From UBA73 sp964364885 (lineage in GTDB: Archaea; Nanobdellota; Nanobdellia; Pacearchaeales; GW2011-AR1), in contig CAYIOA010000018.1 of assembly GCA_964364885.1 (NCBI GenBank), forward strand, positions 1-14,551: a DNA stretch of 14,551 nucleotides, in the 5' to 3' direction. The position numbers and the translations under genes are program-made. This document shows positions 13,383 to 14,551 of the stretch, one piece after another. The notes under the pieces were generated by a model. It ran no database searches. It was given only the letters and a program-made list of their open reading frames with translations, and had not been told where the DNA came from. Numbering within the stretch: the stretch's first letter is position 1; each line of letters begins with the position of its first letter.

Positions 13383-13515
13383 CGCCGTAATTCATTCATT
13401 GGCTTGAAAGCCAAGGATTTCTTACGGAAGGGTTAAAATCAACTCAAATATGCTCTGGCAAAATGGCATGTGACCTCTTAACTTTCACGAAGAAAGCGGT
13501 CGAGGCTATTTAGTT
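13383..13515 (+). ncRNA. Candidate structured non-coding RNA
   Basis: A hairpin TTGGCT-TGAA-AGCCAA (13399-13414) is enclosed by an outer pair CCGTAA (13385-13390) and TTACGG (13422-13427), with internal loops of 8 and 7 nt. A second hairpin has CTTTC/GAAAG around ACGAA, with flanking GACC/GGTC at about 13472-13501. A TATA-like TTTATAAT (13356-13363) is spaced to start an RNA near 13383-13386. The loop-within-stem layout recalls H/ACA guide RNAs, but no ACA box follows the lower stem, so the class is open. Confidence 0.35.
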
Positions 13516-13535
13516 AGGATAGTTAGATATAAAAA

Positions 13536-14354
13536 TTATTTGCTATACGATCTAATTTGCTCTAAAGTAGCTTCGCCTATTTTGGATGTTAGTCTTTTAC
13601 TTAATCCTGACAAACCTTCTTCTTCAAGAACTCTTGCAACAGCTTCAGAGTTCGCTTTTTTCACACTTGTCAAATTAACGTATACTGGAGAACGCGAACC
13701 GCCTTCGGCGGTTTTTTCCAACACCCCGAGAGCGTTGCTGTCGTCGTGAAGGTCCTGGATCCCGCAATCGAGCTTGGAGTCGTTCAGCGGATTGAAGAAC
13801 CACACATAATTAAAGGTTGCGTGTTCTGTAGAATCTGCTACCAAATCAAAGTACGGAATTTCTGTTTTTCCAAATGGTTCTACTTTTCTTTCAAAGTATG
13901 TTTTTGTTCTTGGACCAAGAGTGAATCTTGCTTCTGGCATTTCTTTCGTCCAAGAGTGGTCGCCATCTTCTACAACAACTATTGCGACTCTGTCTTCTGG
14001 TTCTAAACCTTCTTGTAATCTTGCTATATCTTCTACAACGTCATAAAAGTCTGTTGACCGAGCAGGGTATCTACCATTAACATGGGCTATTACTATTTCT
14101 CTCGCTCCTACAGGTGTAACTAACTCATTTCCCTTGTATAAGATTGTGTTCTTTCCTTTAACTTTAACAGGAATAAGTCTTGTTCTTGAAAAACCGTCGT
14201 AGCCTGCGAGTCTTGCTTCAACAACATCTTCTGGCAGGACTAAACTTGCACCGACTTTTCCAAAAGCCTCAACCTCTTTATCCCAAGGTGCGACTATTCT
14301 TCCGAATTTCTTGTTTTTGGTTTCTGCTACCCATTCAATCTCATGGTTTGCCAT
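13536..14354 (-). CDS. Hypothetical protein, 272 aa
   Basis: The leftward gene starts at ATG 14354-14352 with a TATA box about 26 nt upstream and ends at 13536. The product is soluble and acidic, with no signal peptide or membrane span. Visible blocks are WVAETKNKKFGRIVAPWDKE (9-28), IVIAHVNGRYPARSTDFYDV (87-106), AIVVVEDGDHSW (123-134), YFDLVADSTEHATFNYVWFF (168-187) and a helical C-terminus (EEEGLSGLSKRLTSKIGEAT). Recurrent aromatic/acidic segments suggest one globular alpha/beta domain, but I do not recognise the family. Codons for about residues 186-224 are markedly GC-rich compared with the rest. It sits alone between tRNA-Gly and tRNA-Pro and may be acquired cargo. Confidence 0.65.
   Translation of the reverse strand: MANHEIEWVAETKNKKFGRIVAPWDKEVEAFGKVGASLVLPEDVVEARLAGYDGFSRTRLIPVKVKGKNTILYKGNELVTPVGAREIVIAHVNGRYPARSTDFYDVVEDIARLQEGLEPEDRVAIVVVEDGDHSWTKEMPEARFTLGPRTKTYFERKVEPFGKTEIPYFDLVADSTEHATFNYVWFFNPLNDSKLDCGIQDLHDDSNALGVLEKTAEGGSRSPVYVNLTSVKKANSEAVARVLEEEGLSGLSKRLTSKIGEATLEQIRSYSK
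13697..13717 (+). terminator. Intrinsic-terminator-like hairpin, antisense to a gene
   Basis: AACCGCC-TTC-GGCGGTT with a C(TTCG)G apex is followed by six T on the plus strand. It lies within the coding part of the leftward gene at 13536-14354, so its role there is doubtful. The shape is that of a bacterial rho-independent terminator. Confidence 0.35.
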
Positions 14355-14375
14355 ATTTCTTTCTAGTTTACAGGA

Positions 14376-14384
14376 TTTTTAAAT
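14376..14384 (-). promoter_or_regulatory. TATA box of the leftward gene at 14354
   Basis: Minus-strand ATTTAAAAA is centred about 26 nt before the ATG, implying a leaderless message. Confidence 0.5.
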
Positions 14385-14457
14385 CTTTTGATAGTGTTGC
14401 TACTCAATAATTAATATCTACTTAGTGATTTTTGTCCCAAGAAGATGCCAAAAAGGT

Positions 14458-14482
14458 AATAAATGCGCACGGCGCATTATGC
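14458..14482 (+). promoter_or_regulatory. tRNA-Pro promoter: TATA-like box and ATGC start box
   Basis: aataaat (14458-14464) and ATGC (14479-14482) resemble the box A/box B pair of archaeal stable-RNA promoters, with 1 bp between ATGC and the tRNA. A perfect hairpin AATGCGC-ACG-GCGCATT (14462-14478) lies between them. It also contains the 13-bp match to the tRNA-Gly end. Confidence 0.45.
14466..14478 (+). repeat. 13-bp copy of the tRNA-Gly 3' end
   Basis: CGCACGGCGCATT here equals 13157-13169, spanning the tRNA-Gly T-stem end, acceptor strand, discriminator and two following bases. It is a possible att-type duplication. Confidence 0.5.
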
Positions 14483-14483
14483 T

Positions 14484-14551
14484 GGGGTTGTGGGGTAGTT
14501 TAGTCAGCCTTCAAGCTTCGGGAGTTTGCGACCCGGGTGCGAATCCCGGCA
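14484..14551 (+). tRNA. tRNA-Pro (anticodon CGG), 3' end cut by window
   Basis: It starts with acceptor strand GGGGTTG, then TG, the D-arm, anticodon stem CAAGC/GTTTG with loop TTCGGGA (anticodon CGG), and T-arm CCGGG-TGCGAAT-CCCGG. The window ends after CA, the first two bases of the expected CAACCCC partner strand. It reads CCG proline codons. Confidence 0.88.

Larger units (their letters stand above)
13168..13535. other. Intergenic region with possible gene remnant and structured stretch
   Basis: These 368 nt contain a frameshifted leftward coding remnant (13176-13299), a TATA-like box at 13356-13363 and two hairpins between 13383 and 13515. No intact gene is seen. Confidence 0.6.

Noticed and set aside
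13399..13414. Inverted repeat TTGGCTT/AAGCCAA as a transposon end
   Set aside because: There is no second copy in inverse orientation, no transposase and no target duplication in the window.
13746..14410. Rightward Cys/Phe-rich frames opposite the 272-aa gene
   Set aside because: They mirror a well-formed leftward gene that has a TATA box; no signals support them.

Overview
The window reads as a piece of an AT-rich archaeal genome. The signs are a Cdc48/VAT-type double AAA+ ATPase, tRNA genes without an encoded CCA end, and TATA boxes centred about 23-30 nt before nearly every start codon. The last point implies that most mRNAs are leaderless. Extracytoplasmic Cys-rich repeat proteins, a CARDB-like protease and very compact spacing suggest a DPANN lineage such as Woesearchaeota or Pacearchaeota. 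That placement is inference from style and gene content, since no marker was searched.

Layout. Positions 1-2600 look accessory: two overlapping leftward hypothetical genes (one cut by the window edge), then rightward small genes of unknown function separated by AT-rich intergenic DNA. That DNA carries an exact 47-bp duplication, inverted repeats and a degenerate repeat family. The stretch ends with a DUF84/YjjX-type inosine/xanthosine triphosphatase. Positions 2600-7015 hold a surface group: a membrane-anchored metzincin-type zinc protease, a hypothetical protein, a secreted protein with five Cys-rich repeats, and a single-pass envelope protein with a large outer domain. Positions 7020-9675 form a leftward two-gene operon in which a zinc-ribbon/AbrB-like protein overlaps cdc48 by 7 nt. 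Its divergent promoter region holds three exact copies of the palindrome TGTATACA. Rightward from there are a coiled-coil protein with a PAS-like C-terminus, an MFS transporter and a zinc-ribbon/Hsp20-like protein.

The right end (12907-14551) carries tRNA-Ile(GAU), tRNA-Gly(CCC) and, cut by the window edge, tRNA-Pro(CGG). Between the last two sits a segment of about 1.3 kb with a structured non-coding stretch, a probable gene remnant and one hypothetical gene with a GC-rich internal patch. A 13-bp copy of the tRNA-Gly 3' end lies at its far side, so the segment may be a small tRNA-targeted insertion.

The most distinctive items are the triple-palindrome operator at the Cdc48 operon, the duplicated dyad element upstream of two small genes, and the possible tRNA-bounded cassette with its structured non-coding region. 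No complete new system is proven by the sequence alone.
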